Source of the DNA: Candidatus Zhuqueibacterota bacterium
GTDB lineage: Bacteria; Zhuqueibacterota; Zhuqueibacteria; Residuimicrobiales; Krinioviventaceae
Length of the DNA: 49,651 bases
Assembly: GCA_016934825.1 (NCBI GenBank)
Contig: JAFGSB010000043.1
Span: forward strand, 1 to 49,651
Direction: 5' to 3'
Shown here: positions 18,645 through 27,045 of the stretch, piece by piece
How the letters are laid out: the number at the start of each line of letters is the position of its first letter
Numbering within the stretch: position 1 is the stretch's first letter
Notes under the pieces: generated by a model
The model's database searches: none
What the model was told of the DNA's origin: nothing
The model's input: the letters and a program-made list of their open reading frames with translations, nothing else
Made by a program: the position numbers and the translations under genes

Positions 18645-21563
18645 TCAAAAATCCCAGCCGAAAAAGAATTGTGTAAACCACTTTTTATCAAATTCATAGT
18701 TTGAACGATTAAAAAATTTCTCCGGATTATCTATACTAAATTTACGCCCGACATCAATCCGGATAACCATAATTCCCAACCGGAACCGTGTACCAAAGCC
18801 CATACTGCCGAGCATATGGTCAAGATCTTTGTCCCAGGCATTCCCCACATCGACAAACAGAGCTCCGCGCAAAGAACTGAAAGCGAGTCCCCCGAACGGA
18901 AAATTGACCACAAACTGGTCGATAAACGGGAAGCGCAGTTCGTTGCTCAAAAGAACAAGTTTGGTGCCCCAAACACGCCAGAAGCGGTAACCCCGCAAAT
19001 CCCAGCTTCCGCCCATAAAAAACGGCGTCGATTCCTTGCCGTAGTTAATTTTCGTCCAGAGACGAACGGCATGAGTGACCGAGGTACTCAGGCGGATGTA
19101 ACGGCGGTAATCCAGAATGGTTGTTGCAAAATTTACGTTGGAATGTGCAATGTCCGTCGTGTTGCCAAGTGTTATATTAATTCGTTCACCGTCGATAGGG
19201 CCGGTTGGTCCCCACAACGAATTGTCCTTGATATAAGTGACAAAATTCGATACCAGCAGCGCCTTTCGTCTGTAATTCTTTACATACCAGTCCTTATCCG
19301 AAAACCGGAAATTCAGACTGGCTTCAATGCGTTGAAATTTTGTTAACGGGTAACTGATCGCTCCGAAACCGCCGTATCTTCTTTCCCAGTACCAGAGATC
19401 ATAATAGTTATAGAAACGGCCCGAGAAATGGTACAATCCCGTAGCAAAATTAGTCCTGTGTGACAGATCAACCCTCGATACGGCAATGTTAAAACTTCCT
19501 AAAAATTCGCTTTGTGTTCGCGCCGTATTGTAAAGCAGAAAAAAGTATTGATAATTGCCAAGCATATCCGATACGGCAAGCTGAGCCCCGCCTGACGTCC
19601 CAAAAATCGGGTCCTGAGTGATTTGACTCTGTGCGATATCCAGACTGAATTTCGGTTTATATTTTTTCCCGGGACCGCTTTTTTCCCCTAAAAGTCTTTC
19701 AAATTCCCATGGTTGCATAGATGAGGCGATTTTATCATTTTCAATCGCAGCATTTTTATCGAATAACTGATTAATGTCCTCCAATAAATGGATCTGAAAG
19801 GAAAAATTTTCAAATGCCGAGAACAAAAGCCCGCCGTTGCCGGTCCATTCCGGATCAAAAGCTCCGGTTGTGAAATGGGTTATTTGCTTTAACGTGTAAT
19901 CGTTATTCTGCAGGGACGTCAACTTGTTATTCAAAAGTTGATCCTTATTTACCCGGAAATCCTTTTCGGCGCTCACGATCATGGGCTGTTTACCGTTAAC
20001 TTCGAGTATCCAAATATTCGGCGTTTCGCTGCGGTCAGAGGAAAAAGCAAGAAACCGCCCGTCCGTCGACCAGGATGGGGTGTCATCATTATACTCTCCA
20101 TGAGTCAGGTAAGAAATCCGGCCGGTGTTCAGATCAAACAGAAACAGATTGTAATAACCATTTTCACCGGCTACTCCGCGGTCGGTGCTGAATGCGATCA
20201 TGTTCCCGTCGGGCGACCAGGCCGGGTCTTTATCATCATAATAATCGTTTGTCAGTCGGGTCAATTTTTGCTGTGTAACATCATAAACGTACAGATCACT
20301 TTTACCGCTAAAAGCCAAACCCGAAAAAACGATTTTATTCTCCTTTGGCGACCAGGCAGGTGAAAAAAGAGAAACCAGGTTTTCGAAATTATGTTTTTCG
20401 ACAATTTGACCTGTTTTTATATCATAAATATACAGCTGGTCCCTTTCACCACTTTTCGAAACAAAAACCAGCCTGCCCGAACTGTTCACATCAATATTGC
20501 TGCTCAACAAATGAAAAGATTCAAAATCGGATGTTCGCCCGCCGGCAACCAGGACATGTGATTCGACATCCTCCTCCGCATCCGTTAAAGGTTTTAGATA
20601 AATATTTGCATATCCCGTTCGCGTTGAAATGAACACAATATTCTGTTCATTTTCCTTTTCATAATATGCGGGTTTTATATTAAAACCTTTTTTGGTCAAC
20701 TGGCGGGTGGTCATTCTGACGGATTCATTTTCTTCCAAAAGCGGATAAAACTGTTTTTTCAGTGCATATCCCCACTCTTTATCCATATCTTTATAGTTTT
20801 TACCTATGGTCAACCTTAAAACCTCGGAAAATTGTTTGCCCATCCAGAGGTTTTCCATTAACATTAGGAGTTTTTCCTCGCCGTATGTTTCGGCGATATA
20901 TTTAACCAGGGCCTGACCTTCCTTATACATCAGGAAGGAACCGGAAATCTGATACAACCTGCTGGGGAGAAAAACATAATTATTTAATACCGCATCACGC
21001 ATAAACATTTCTGTCTGTGAATCCCAATCGATGGACCAGTACTCGGCAATTCCTTCGGTAAACCAGAGCGGCAATCCGGCATGGTTAAATAAACCGTGAT
21101 CCCGGAAAACCTGGTTGACTTTACTATTGGTAAATACATGGACCAGCTCGTGTTGCAGTACATTTTTAAAATCCGATATCGATCCGTTGGCCGGGATCAC
21201 CACACGTCCTTTTAAAAATTCGAAAAAGCCGCCCACGTTCTCAGGGAGTAAATATGGTATCGTGTTGCTTTCCTGGAAATGGGCCTGGGTCGAATACAAA
21301 ATGAGGGGTATTTGTATGTTAATGTTGTGATTAAATTTATTTTCGAGCAGGGTATAGACTTTTTCGGCGTGCGCCGCCCCGATCTCGGCCAGCTCTCTCA
21401 TCTGCGGATAATAGTAAATATCAAAATGTTCCGTTTTAAGAATATGCCAGTCGAATTTATTATATTGTATTTTATTCTGTCCGAAATAATATTGCGCGTT
21501 TGTATCATGCGATACAATAAATAAAAATAAAATACCGAATATATATATAATTTTGCTTTTCAT
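18645..21563 (-). CDS. Fusion of MA-type metallopeptidase, TolB-like propeller and Omp85-type barrel
   Basis: 972 aa. Signal sequence about 1-23. Residues 25-270 form a gluzincin (peptidase MA-like) domain with HELVH (His138, Glu139, His142) and TEGIAEYW (Glu170) completing a zinc site. Residues about 300-600 carry WD40-like/PD40 repeats such as FSPAWSPKENKIVFSG, DPAWSPDGNMIAFSTDRG and DTPSWSTDGRFLAFSSDR, a TolB-like propeller. From about 650 on is an Omp85/surface-antigen beta-barrel: GGSWDLRGYRFW, NELRFPF, GALFVDVGNAW, and a terminal Phe as in outer-membrane barrels. It is thus an outer-membrane protein with a periplasmic peptidase-like and propeller part. The ATG has only a weak Shine-Dalgarno site. 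It heads an operon with the PQQ lipoprotein. Confidence 0.85.
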   Translation of the reverse strand: MKSKIIYIFGILFLFIVSHDTNAQYYFGQNKIQYNKFDWHILKTEHFDIYYYPQMRELAEIGAAHAEKVYTLLENKFNHNINIQIPLILYSTQAHFQESNTIPYLLPENVGGFFEFLKGRVVIPANGSISDFKNVLQHELVHVFTNSKVNQVFRDHGLFNHAGLPLWFTEGIAEYWSIDWDSQTEMFMRDAVLNNYVFLPSRLYQISGSFLMYKEGQALVKYIAETYGEEKLLMLMENLWMGKQFSEVLRLTIGKNYKDMDKEWGYALKKQFYPLLEENESVRMTTRQLTKKGFNIKPAYYEKENEQNIVFISTRTGYANIYLKPLTDAEEDVESHVLVAGGRTSDFESFHLLSSNIDVNSSGRLVFVSKSGERDQLYIYDIKTGQIVEKHNFENLVSLFSPAWSPKENKIVFSGLAFSGKSDLYVYDVTQQKLTRLTNDYYDDKDPAWSPDGNMIAFSTDRGVAGENGYYNLFLFDLNTGRISYLTHGEYNDDTPSWSTDGRFLAFSSDRSETPNIWILEVNGKQPMIVSAEKDFRVNKDQLLNNKLTSLQNNDYTLKQITHFTTGAFDPEWTGNGGLLFSAFENFSFQIHLLEDINQLFDKNAAIENDKIASSMQPWEFERLLGEKSGPGKKYKPKFSLDIAQSQITQDPIFGTSGGAQLAVSDMLGNYQYFFLLYNTARTQSEFLGSFNIAVSRVDLSHRTNFATGLYHFSGRFYNYYDLWYWERRYGGFGAISYPLTKFQRIEASLNFRFSDKDWYVKNYRRKALLVSNFVTYIKDNSLWGPTGPIDGERINITLGNTTDIAHSNVNFATTILDYRRYIRLSTSVTHAVRLWTKINYGKESTPFFMGGSWDLRGYRFWRVWGTKLVLLSNELRFPFIDQFVVNFPFGGLAFSSLRGALFVDVGNAWDKDLDHMLGSMGFGTRFRLGIMVIRIDVGRKFSIDNPEKFFNRSNYEFDKKWFTQFFFGWDF

Positions 21564-21789
21564 AATATATCTGATTTGAAACGCACCTATTATTATTTAA
21601 CCACAGAAATCCTTGAATCTATTTCCATAAAAATGAATTTATTATTTACAGTTTTAAATCACAAGAAAAATTCTTTTAGTTTTTTGAATATTTTACCGGG
21701 AACGGTGATTTAGCTTTAAATACGATTCTTTAAAATTAAAAAAGAGTAAATCCTGTTGCATAAAAACATGGTCGTAACCTGACGGAAAA

Positions 21790-21827
21790 AAGATTTCTCT
21801 TCGCTTCGGTTTTCGAAATGACAGAGG
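21790..21827. repeat. GTCATTTCGA repeat, single right arm
   Basis: AAGATTTCTCTTCGCTTCGG... ending CGAAATGACAGAGG, closely matching the right arm at 16346-16383. No left arm is adjacent; the next left arm begins at 21938. Confidence 0.65.
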
Positions 21828-21937
21828 ATGGGACATGGTTCGGGATTCGCTTAGCCGCGTCACCCGAAATGACTGAAAAAAGTTTTCGGTTTTCGGTATT
21901 CTCTTTTCCGTCCAACCACTCCTGATACAACGCAAAT

Positions 21938-22032
21938 TCTGTCATTTCGACCGCAGGGAGAAATCTTGTTATGTGGCCCGCAACTATTGCGATTTCAGGA
22001 TTTCTCGTCGCTATGCGACTCGAAATGACGGT
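21938..22032. repeat. GTCATTTCGA bipartite inverted repeat
   Basis: Left arm TCTGTCATTTCGACCGCAGGGAGAAATCTT and right arm GATTTCTCGTCGCTATGCGACTCGAAATGACGG with a spacer of about 30 bases; same layout as the copy at 16278-16383. Confidence 0.75.
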
Positions 22033-22239
22033 GAGACAGGTAGTTTTCAGTTAGTGTAATATTGGGAATTTTTTTTATCGAGGCAAGGGCTTTTCCATAC
22101 GTTTCCAGGTAGTCCGCGTTTTTAGGTATTAACAGCCAAACACGCGGAAAAACACGGGACGCGACTCCCGTTTTTTCCCTTTGTCAGGCAGAGATATAGC
22201 AATGTGATGTACAAAAATCCGGCGGGGGGAAAATATATT

Positions 22240-22689
22240 TCATGGTAAATAATCCAGATCAGTCAGGTCCTTTAACCTGCCGCTGGCCCTTTTGTTCTTT
22301 TTCAAACATTCCAGATCAATAATGTTAACAGGAACACCATCTATTGAATCGATTATTTTTTTCGCAAAACATTCATCAAAGTCAACCCCGTCAATATGTG
22401 ATAGAATTTCTATTCGGATCGGCGGGACACCCATGCGGACGATCTTTTTTTGTTCGGTAAATAAATTAACGGATAATTCAGGGACATCAAAACCAAAGAT
22501 CCGAAGAACATCCACAACTCTTTGGGCGTTCTTTTCATCGGTTGCCACCCACAAATCCAGGTCCACAGTGGCGCGTGGATAACCATGATAACCCACAGCG
22601 TATCCCCCGATCAATAAGTATTCAACGTTATTCTCGTTCAGCAATCTCAAAAACTCTTTGAAGTCTTGAGGCAGACTGGTCATAACCAT
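22240..22689 (-). CDS. MNT-type nucleotidyltransferase, toxin-like
   Basis: 149 aa. A minimal DNA polymerase-beta-fold nucleotidyltransferase: GG at 28-29 in YLLIGGYAVGYHG, the DxD pair Asp43/Asp45 in ATVDLDLWV, and a third acidic residue at Glu94 in RIEIL. It would transfer an NMP from NTP onto a protein or RNA target; many such stand-alone enzymes are toxins of type II or type VII toxin-antitoxin systems. GAGGG is well placed before the ATG at 22689. Its first 62 bases overlap the end of the small upstream gene, typical of co-translated pairs. Substrate and toxicity are inference. Confidence 0.8.
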   Translation of the reverse strand: MVMTSLPQDFKEFLRLLNENNVEYLLIGGYAVGYHGYPRATVDLDLWVATDEKNAQRVVDVLRIFGFDVPELSVNLFTEQKKIVRMGVPPIRIEILSHIDGVDFDECFAKKIIDSIDGVPVNIIDLECLKKNKRASGRLKDLTDLDYLP

Positions 22690-22825
22690 ATAAAATTTCC
22701 CTCATAATTTCCAATGCCAGTAGTCGTTGCTGTGGTGTTTTCGATAACCAATAGTTCTTATCATTCCCCTCATCGTTTAATTCACCGATAGAAAAAGCGG
22801 TCCTGTCTAATTTTTTATTGTGCAT
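22628..22825 (-). CDS. Small partner of the nucleotidyltransferase (putative antitoxin)
   Basis: 65 aa, highly charged and helical, containing DRTAFSIGELNDE and YWLSKTPQQRLLALE, then EILYGYD. Small proteins with this WLSKTP.ERL motif commonly precede minimal nucleotidyltransferase genes, so it is probably the cognate partner. No DNA-binding motif is obvious. The ATG lacks a clear Shine-Dalgarno site. It overlaps the next gene by 62 bases. Confidence 0.7.
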   Translation of the reverse strand: MHNKKLDRTAFSIGELNDEGNDKNYWLSKTPQQRLLALEIMREILYGYDQSASRLQRVFEIAERE

Positions 22826-23170
22826 ATATAAATCCGATTTTAATATAATTCATCTTAACGAAATTTTTAAAAAGGCGCAATAAAAAAATACACTTAAAAA
22901 TTCAATTCACAATCCTGTAAATCTTGCCACGTTTTTGTTTTTAACCACTGAACACCCGGAAAAAACAGAACCCGGGCTGTAATCCAAAAAAAGACAGCTT
23001 GCTGACGCCCCGGGGTGTTCTCAATCCGGATCACGGGCATATGAAAAGGTATAAATCTTCAAATGATACACCCCGGGGTGTGGAAATACCAGGGAGAGCA
23101 GGGTTGCTGTATACCGTGCCCGAATCCCGGATTCAGTTATAAAAAAATTCTGTCTTTTTTGTAACTTTTA
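22826..23170. other. Intergenic region with repeats
   Basis: No gene. The left part is AT-rich and upstream of the nucleotidyltransferase pair. It holds a degenerate TTAACCACTGAACACCCGGAAAAAACAG repeat (about 22939-22966), a short CCCGGGCTG tract, and copy B of the CGCCCCGGGG element. Confidence 0.6.
23004..23081. repeat. CGCCCCGGGG-ended palindromic element, copy B
   Basis: Left end ACGCCCCGGGGTGT and right end ACACCCCGGGGTGT bracket an interior with the same CATATGAAAA core and AATGATACA stretch as copy A at 9069-9145. The left end can pair with the right end over most of its length. Confidence 0.7.
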
Positions 23171-23199
23171 TTGATTCACATCCGTTGTATTAATATATT
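23171..23199 (+). promoter_or_regulatory. Putative promoter of the ABC exporter operon
   Basis: TTGATT (23171-23176), 17-base spacer, TATATT (23194-23199), about 120 bases before the first gene. Pattern match only. Confidence 0.35.
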
Positions 23200-23321
23200 T
23201 TAACCATAAAGAATTCGATTTTATATTAGGAGTGATAGTTTTGTTATCAAGTGTTTAAAAAATTCTGCAAAAGTCTCTGGTGCTTCCAATCCGTCAGACA
23301 ACAAAAAAGGAATACAAATAA

Positions 23322-24230
23322 ATGGATACGATCGTACTGGAACATGTCACCAAAACATTCGGTAAAACAGTCGCCGTAAATGACCTGTCGCTCAAAGTGC
23401 CGCAGGGCAGCGTATACGGATTCATCGGTCCGAACGGTTCCGGCAAAACCACAACGCTGCGAATGATCATGAACATTCTGTATCCGGATTCCGGGGAAAT
23501 AAAAATATTCGGGGACCATAACAAAATCAACACGGACAGGATCGGATATATGCCGGAGGAACGCGGCATTTACACCAGGATGAAAGTGCAGGAAGTGCTG
23601 CAGTTTTACGGGGAATTAAAAAGCGGCAGGAATGTCAAAAACGACGTAAAAATGTGGCTCGATAAGCTTGACCTGAGCGAATGGGCCAACAAAAAAGTGG
23701 AAACGCTCAGTAAAGGTATGAGCCAGAAAGTGCAGTTCATCGCCACAGTTGTGTCCCGGCCTGAAATTGTAATTCTTGATGAACCGTTCACGGGGTTTGA
23801 TCCGGTTAACACAGAAGCCATAAAGGATGCTGTTCTGGAATTGCAGGACCAGGGTACCACGGTCATATTCAGCACCCATGACATGAATGTCGCGGAAAAA
23901 ATGTGCGATTTTATTTTTATGATCTTTAAAGGTAAAAAGGTATTGGACGGTACGCTAAGTTCCATACAGGACAAGTACAGCAACGACACGATACGTATTA
24001 AAATCAATGGGGACGGTGATCTGCTGAAAAATCTAAAAGGTGTTGAAAAAGTGAATGATTTCGGGCAGATGCAGGAACTGCGGATGGCGCAGGATTGTAA
24101 TCCGCAGGAAGTGTTGTCTACAATTATGTCAAGAACCCATGTTTACAGTTTTGATATTGTAAAACCGTCATTGCACGATATATTTATCAGAATTGCGGGC
24201 CCGGAAGCAAGGGAGGTGCAGCATGCGTAA
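23322..24230 (+). CDS. ABC transporter ATP-binding protein (NatA-like)
   Basis: 302 aa cytoplasmic ATPase. Walker A GPNGSGKTT at 36-44, an ABC signature of the form LSKGMSQKV near 130, Walker B IVILDEP near 150, D-loop GFDP, and switch histidine in STHDM. The C-terminal ~80 residues after FKGKKVL form the extra domain typical of exporters of the NatA/CcmA group. AAGGA precedes the ATG. It overlaps the permease gene by 8 bases. Substrate unknown; Na+ or drug export is only suggested by family resemblance. Confidence 0.92.
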   Translation: MDTIVLEHVTKTFGKTVAVNDLSLKVPQGSVYGFIGPNGSGKTTTLRMIMNILYPDSGEIKIFGDHNKINTDRIGYMPEERGIYTRMKVQEVLQFYGELKSGRNVKNDVKMWLDKLDLSEWANKKVETLSKGMSQKVQFIATVVSRPEIVILDEPFTGFDPVNTEAIKDAVLELQDQGTTVIFSTHDMNVAEKMCDFIFMIFKGKKVLDGTLSSIQDKYSNDTIRIKINGDGDLLKNLKGVEKVNDFGQMQELRMAQDCNPQEVLSTIMSRTHVYSFDIVKPSLHDIFIRIAGPEAREVQHA

Positions 24231-25539
24231 AATATTCAAGATCACTTTGCGGGAATACAAGGTTTCCGTCAGGACAAAAGGATTTATAATCGGTCTGGTC
24301 CTGGCGCCAATCGTAATGGGTGGCAGCCTGATCGCATTTGCCCTGCTGAAGGACCGGGTTGACACTACGGATAAAAAAATCGTTATTCTGGACCGTTCGG
24401 GACAACTGGCAGATGCAATTATTCAAGCGGCGGATTATCATAATCAGAACGAAATATATGACAAGGAAACGGGCAAAAAAATTAGACCCTCCTATTTTTT
24501 CGAGGTGGTTGAACCCATGGAAAATGATCTGCCGGGACAACGATTGGGTATCTCGAATCGGATACGGAACGGGGACATTCACGCTTTTGTGGAAATCGGT
24601 CCGGAAGTTGTGCACCCCGGCGAGAACCGGGAAGCGTTTCGAATCGGTTATTACGCCCGTAACGCAGCTATGGACGAACTGCGCGGCTGGCTGACCTGGC
24701 CGATCAACGATCAACTGCGCAAACTTCGGCTGGCGGACGCGGGTATAGACGAATCGGAAGTAAAAGACCTGTTCGTCTGGATCAATATTGATGGTCTTGG
24801 ATTGGTTTCCGTTGATGAAATCACCGGCGATATCCAGGATGCCCGACAGGCCAGTGAAATCGAGGCCATCATTGTACCCATAATTATCATGATGCTGATG
24901 TTCCTGATGATTATGATGAGTGTCCCTGGCATGCTGCATTCAGTCATGGAGGAAAAAACACAGCGCATCGCCGAGGTTCTGCTGGGTTCGATCAGACCGT
25001 TCGAATTTATGATGGGAAAATTGCTGGGCGGCATCGCCGTCTCGCTGACCAGTTCGGCGGTTTATTTCATCGGCGGAATACTGGTCATCAGATACATGGG
25101 TTATGAACGCTTTATCCCCTACCATGTGCTGCCGTGGTTTTTTGTATATATGCTTTGCGCCATCATCATGATGGGAGCAATGGCCGCCGCGCTTGGCTCA
25201 ACGTGCAGCGAACCCAAAGATTCACAAAACCTGACATTTCCGACAATTCTACCAGCTATATTTCCTATGTTTATCTATTTTCCCGTTGTGAAGGAACCCA
25301 TGGGCAGCTTTGCGACCGTTACGTCGCTGATCCCCACTTTTACACCTTTGCTCATGCTGCTCAGGCAGACGACTCCGGCCGGAATTCCCATATGGCAGCC
25401 GATTGCCGGAATGCTGGGGGTACTTGTCTTTACCATATTTTGTGTCTGGGCGGGAGGACGAATTTTCCGTGTGGCTATACTATTACAGGGCACACCGCCA
25501 AAATTGTCGAATATTATTCGCTGGGCGTTTAAGGGGTAA
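24223..25539 (+). CDS. ABC-2 type permease (NatB-like)
   Basis: 438 aa. One transmembrane helix near residues 20-40 (starting GFIIGLVLAPIV), then a large extracytoplasmic domain of about 180 residues, then a cluster of about five hydrophobic helices from about 225 (beginning AIIVPIIIMMLMFLMIMM) to 425, the usual layout of NatB/ABC-2 permeases. GGGAGGTG lies just before the ATG at 24223; a frame-extending start 30 bases upstream has no such support. It is translationally coupled to the ATPase gene (ATG inside its last codons). Together they form a two-component exporter. Confidence 0.9.
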   Translation: MRKIFKITLREYKVSVRTKGFIIGLVLAPIVMGGSLIAFALLKDRVDTTDKKIVILDRSGQLADAIIQAADYHNQNEIYDKETGKKIRPSYFFEVVEPMENDLPGQRLGISNRIRNGDIHAFVEIGPEVVHPGENREAFRIGYYARNAAMDELRGWLTWPINDQLRKLRLADAGIDESEVKDLFVWINIDGLGLVSVDEITGDIQDARQASEIEAIIVPIIIMMLMFLMIMMSVPGMLHSVMEEKTQRIAEVLLGSIRPFEFMMGKLLGGIAVSLTSSAVYFIGGILVIRYMGYERFIPYHVLPWFFVYMLCAIIMMGAMAAALGSTCSEPKDSQNLTFPTILPAIFPMFIYFPVVKEPMGSFATVTSLIPTFTPLLMLLRQTTPAGIPIWQPIAGMLGVLVFTIFCVWAGGRIFRVAILLQGTPPKLSNIIRWAFKG

Positions 25540-25753
25540 GGTGATTTATTATACAGGTATTCGATGACGACCAAAACGATGAGGTATTAACGAATTACCC
25601 GCATCAGTTTTAAAAAATATTTTAAACATAAACAGCTTTTATTAGAAATGTCCGAACCAGGGATGGATACGTGGAATATTTTTATAATTCCGTCCCAAAA
25701 CATTTTATTACGATCCACAACATATTCGGAGATTGAATATATTTTGTATCCAG

Positions 25754-26320
25754 TTATATTTGTTTAAATGTTTTTCTGCCAAAAAAATACAGAAAAACCA
25801 CTCTCTTAAAACAACCATTTAACCTGAAACCGGATTTTTCAATACCTCTTATAGACGGGTAATTATTTGTCCTGGTGCTGATTAATATTTTTCTGTCTTT
25901 TTCGACCAATGCCAGACTATGTAGCATCAAACGTCCATAGTACCCTTTACCTCTCCAATCCGGATTGGTCCAATAAGGTCCCAATAACATAGCATCGGGC
26001 ACAAAATCACCGAAACTTTTTTTATAATAATGTTTACATAGCTGAATCCAGCCGAATGCAAACAGTTCTGTTTCATTGTGAATGGTCAATAATTTAACGG
26101 CCGGGTGTTTAAATCGATAAAACATCGGATTGATCAAAGGATAGGGCAATATAATTCTTCGAAACGATTTATCAAGTTCACTATACTTTGTAAATACGGT
26201 AACTTCCGGATCAATTTGTCCCTCCCCCTGTTTTACGGCATCATATTCATATATAAATACCGTCTTGGATTCATATATGGTTTTCTCTAAAGCTTTTTTT
26301 ATATATTCTCGAAAAGACAT
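25754..26320 (-). CDS. GNAT-family N-acetyltransferase
   Basis: 188 aa. The C-terminal half has the GNAT core: YWTNPDWRGKGYYGRLM (acetyl-CoA pyrophosphate loop, about residues 118-134), a helix LHSLALVEK, then STRTNNYPSIRGIEKSGF with the conserved Asn-to-KxGF pattern. The N-terminal part is not recognised. The start is the ATG at 26320, with GAGGAG 6 bases upstream; an in-frame TTG at 26338 is less likely. Substrate unknown. It stands as a single gene after the terminator of the DoxX/oxidoreductase operon. Confidence 0.8.
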   Translation of the reverse strand: MSFREYIKKALEKTIYESKTVFIYEYDAVKQGEGQIDPEVTVFTKYSELDKSFRRIILPYPLINPMFYRFKHPAVKLLTIHNETELFAFGWIQLCKHYYKKSFGDFVPDAMLLGPYWTNPDWRGKGYYGRLMLHSLALVEKDRKILISTRTNNYPSIRGIEKSGFRLNGCFKRVVFLYFFGRKTFKQI

Positions 26321-26460
26321 TATAGTCTCCTCAGACAAAAAAATTTAAACCGGCGAAATAGATAATAATATCACTATTCGGTGGGACCATATAATAAGAG
26401 ACCACATACAAGAAGGATTATTTGTTTGGAATAATTAATATTATAACTAAAATTAAAATC

Positions 26461-26493
26461 AGACCTTCAGAGAGTAAGATTCACTGAAGGTCT
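26461..26493 (-). terminator. Terminator of the oxidoreductase-DoxX operon (probably bidirectional)
   Basis: Perfect 10-bp stem AGACCTTCAG / CTGAAGGTCT with a 13-base loop. T-rich DNA follows on both strands (GATTTTAATTTTAG on minus; GTATTTTTATATTATTTTTT on plus). It lies 12 bases beyond the doxX-like stop. Confidence 0.75.
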
Positions 26494-26504
26494 GTATTTT
26501 TATA

Positions 26505-26987
26505 TTATTTTTTAAAAATTTTATTAATAATCCGGTCAAAACCCGCGTACTGTCCGCTGTTTGTGACCATAATGACAAACAGCGCCGCCAGTTCAACAAG
26601 GTTCTTGTTAACGATCATATAATTGCCTTCCATGGGAATAGAATAGTAATAGCCAACAAAAAGTGGGTTACAAAAGTAATAAAGCAGAATTAACAGCATA
26701 CCCGCGAGGCTGGCTAAACGTGTGAAACATCCTAACATCAGCCCCAGGCCGATGGCAATTAGCCCCCAGATATTCATCTGGTTCACGATGCTCAAAACAT
26801 CGGGGCTATTGGCTATCCACCTGAATATGCCTGAAAAAATCCCTCTGGCCTGTAACAGGTATCCGGCAGCGGACCAGTTCGGTTTCATTAATTTCGCGAC
26901 CCCTTCATATAAAAAATGCCATCCGATCATAACCCGCATAATCGTTAGAGCGATCATCTGTAAGTTGTTATATTTTTGATCTTTCAT
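26505..26987 (-). CDS. DoxX-family membrane protein
   Basis: 160 aa with about four transmembrane helices. The N-terminal LTIMRVMIGWHFLYEGVAKL is the DoxX hallmark, and GLGLMLGCFTRLASLAGMLLILLYY follows near 80-105; a charged loop and a final helix VELAALFVIMV complete the fold. DoxX proteins are small quinone- or redox-associated inner-membrane proteins, some paired with oxidoreductases. AAAGGA precedes the ATG. It follows the Gfo/Idh/MocA gene by 58 bases and probably shares its transcript. Confidence 0.88.
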   Translation of the reverse strand: MKDQKYNNLQMIALTIMRVMIGWHFLYEGVAKLMKPNWSAAGYLLQARGIFSGIFRWIANSPDVLSIVNQMNIWGLIAIGLGLMLGCFTRLASLAGMLLILLYYFCNPLFVGYYYSIPMEGNYMIVNKNLVELAALFVIMVTNSGQYAGFDRIINKIFKK

Positions 26988-27045
26988 TTATTTTATATTC
27001 CTTTCAATTTTTCCAGGACAAAAGATAATGTGTTATTTTGATCTT

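Larger units (their letters stand above)
21564..22239. other. Repeat-filled intergenic region
   Basis: No gene. It holds the upstream region of the Omp85-fusion gene, a single right arm of the GTCATTTCGA repeat (21790-21827), a full copy (21938-22032), a degenerate inverted CCGCGTTTTT...AACACGCGGAAAAACACGG unit (about 22110-22160), and a GC-rich tract before the nucleotidyltransferase stop. Confidence 0.65.
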
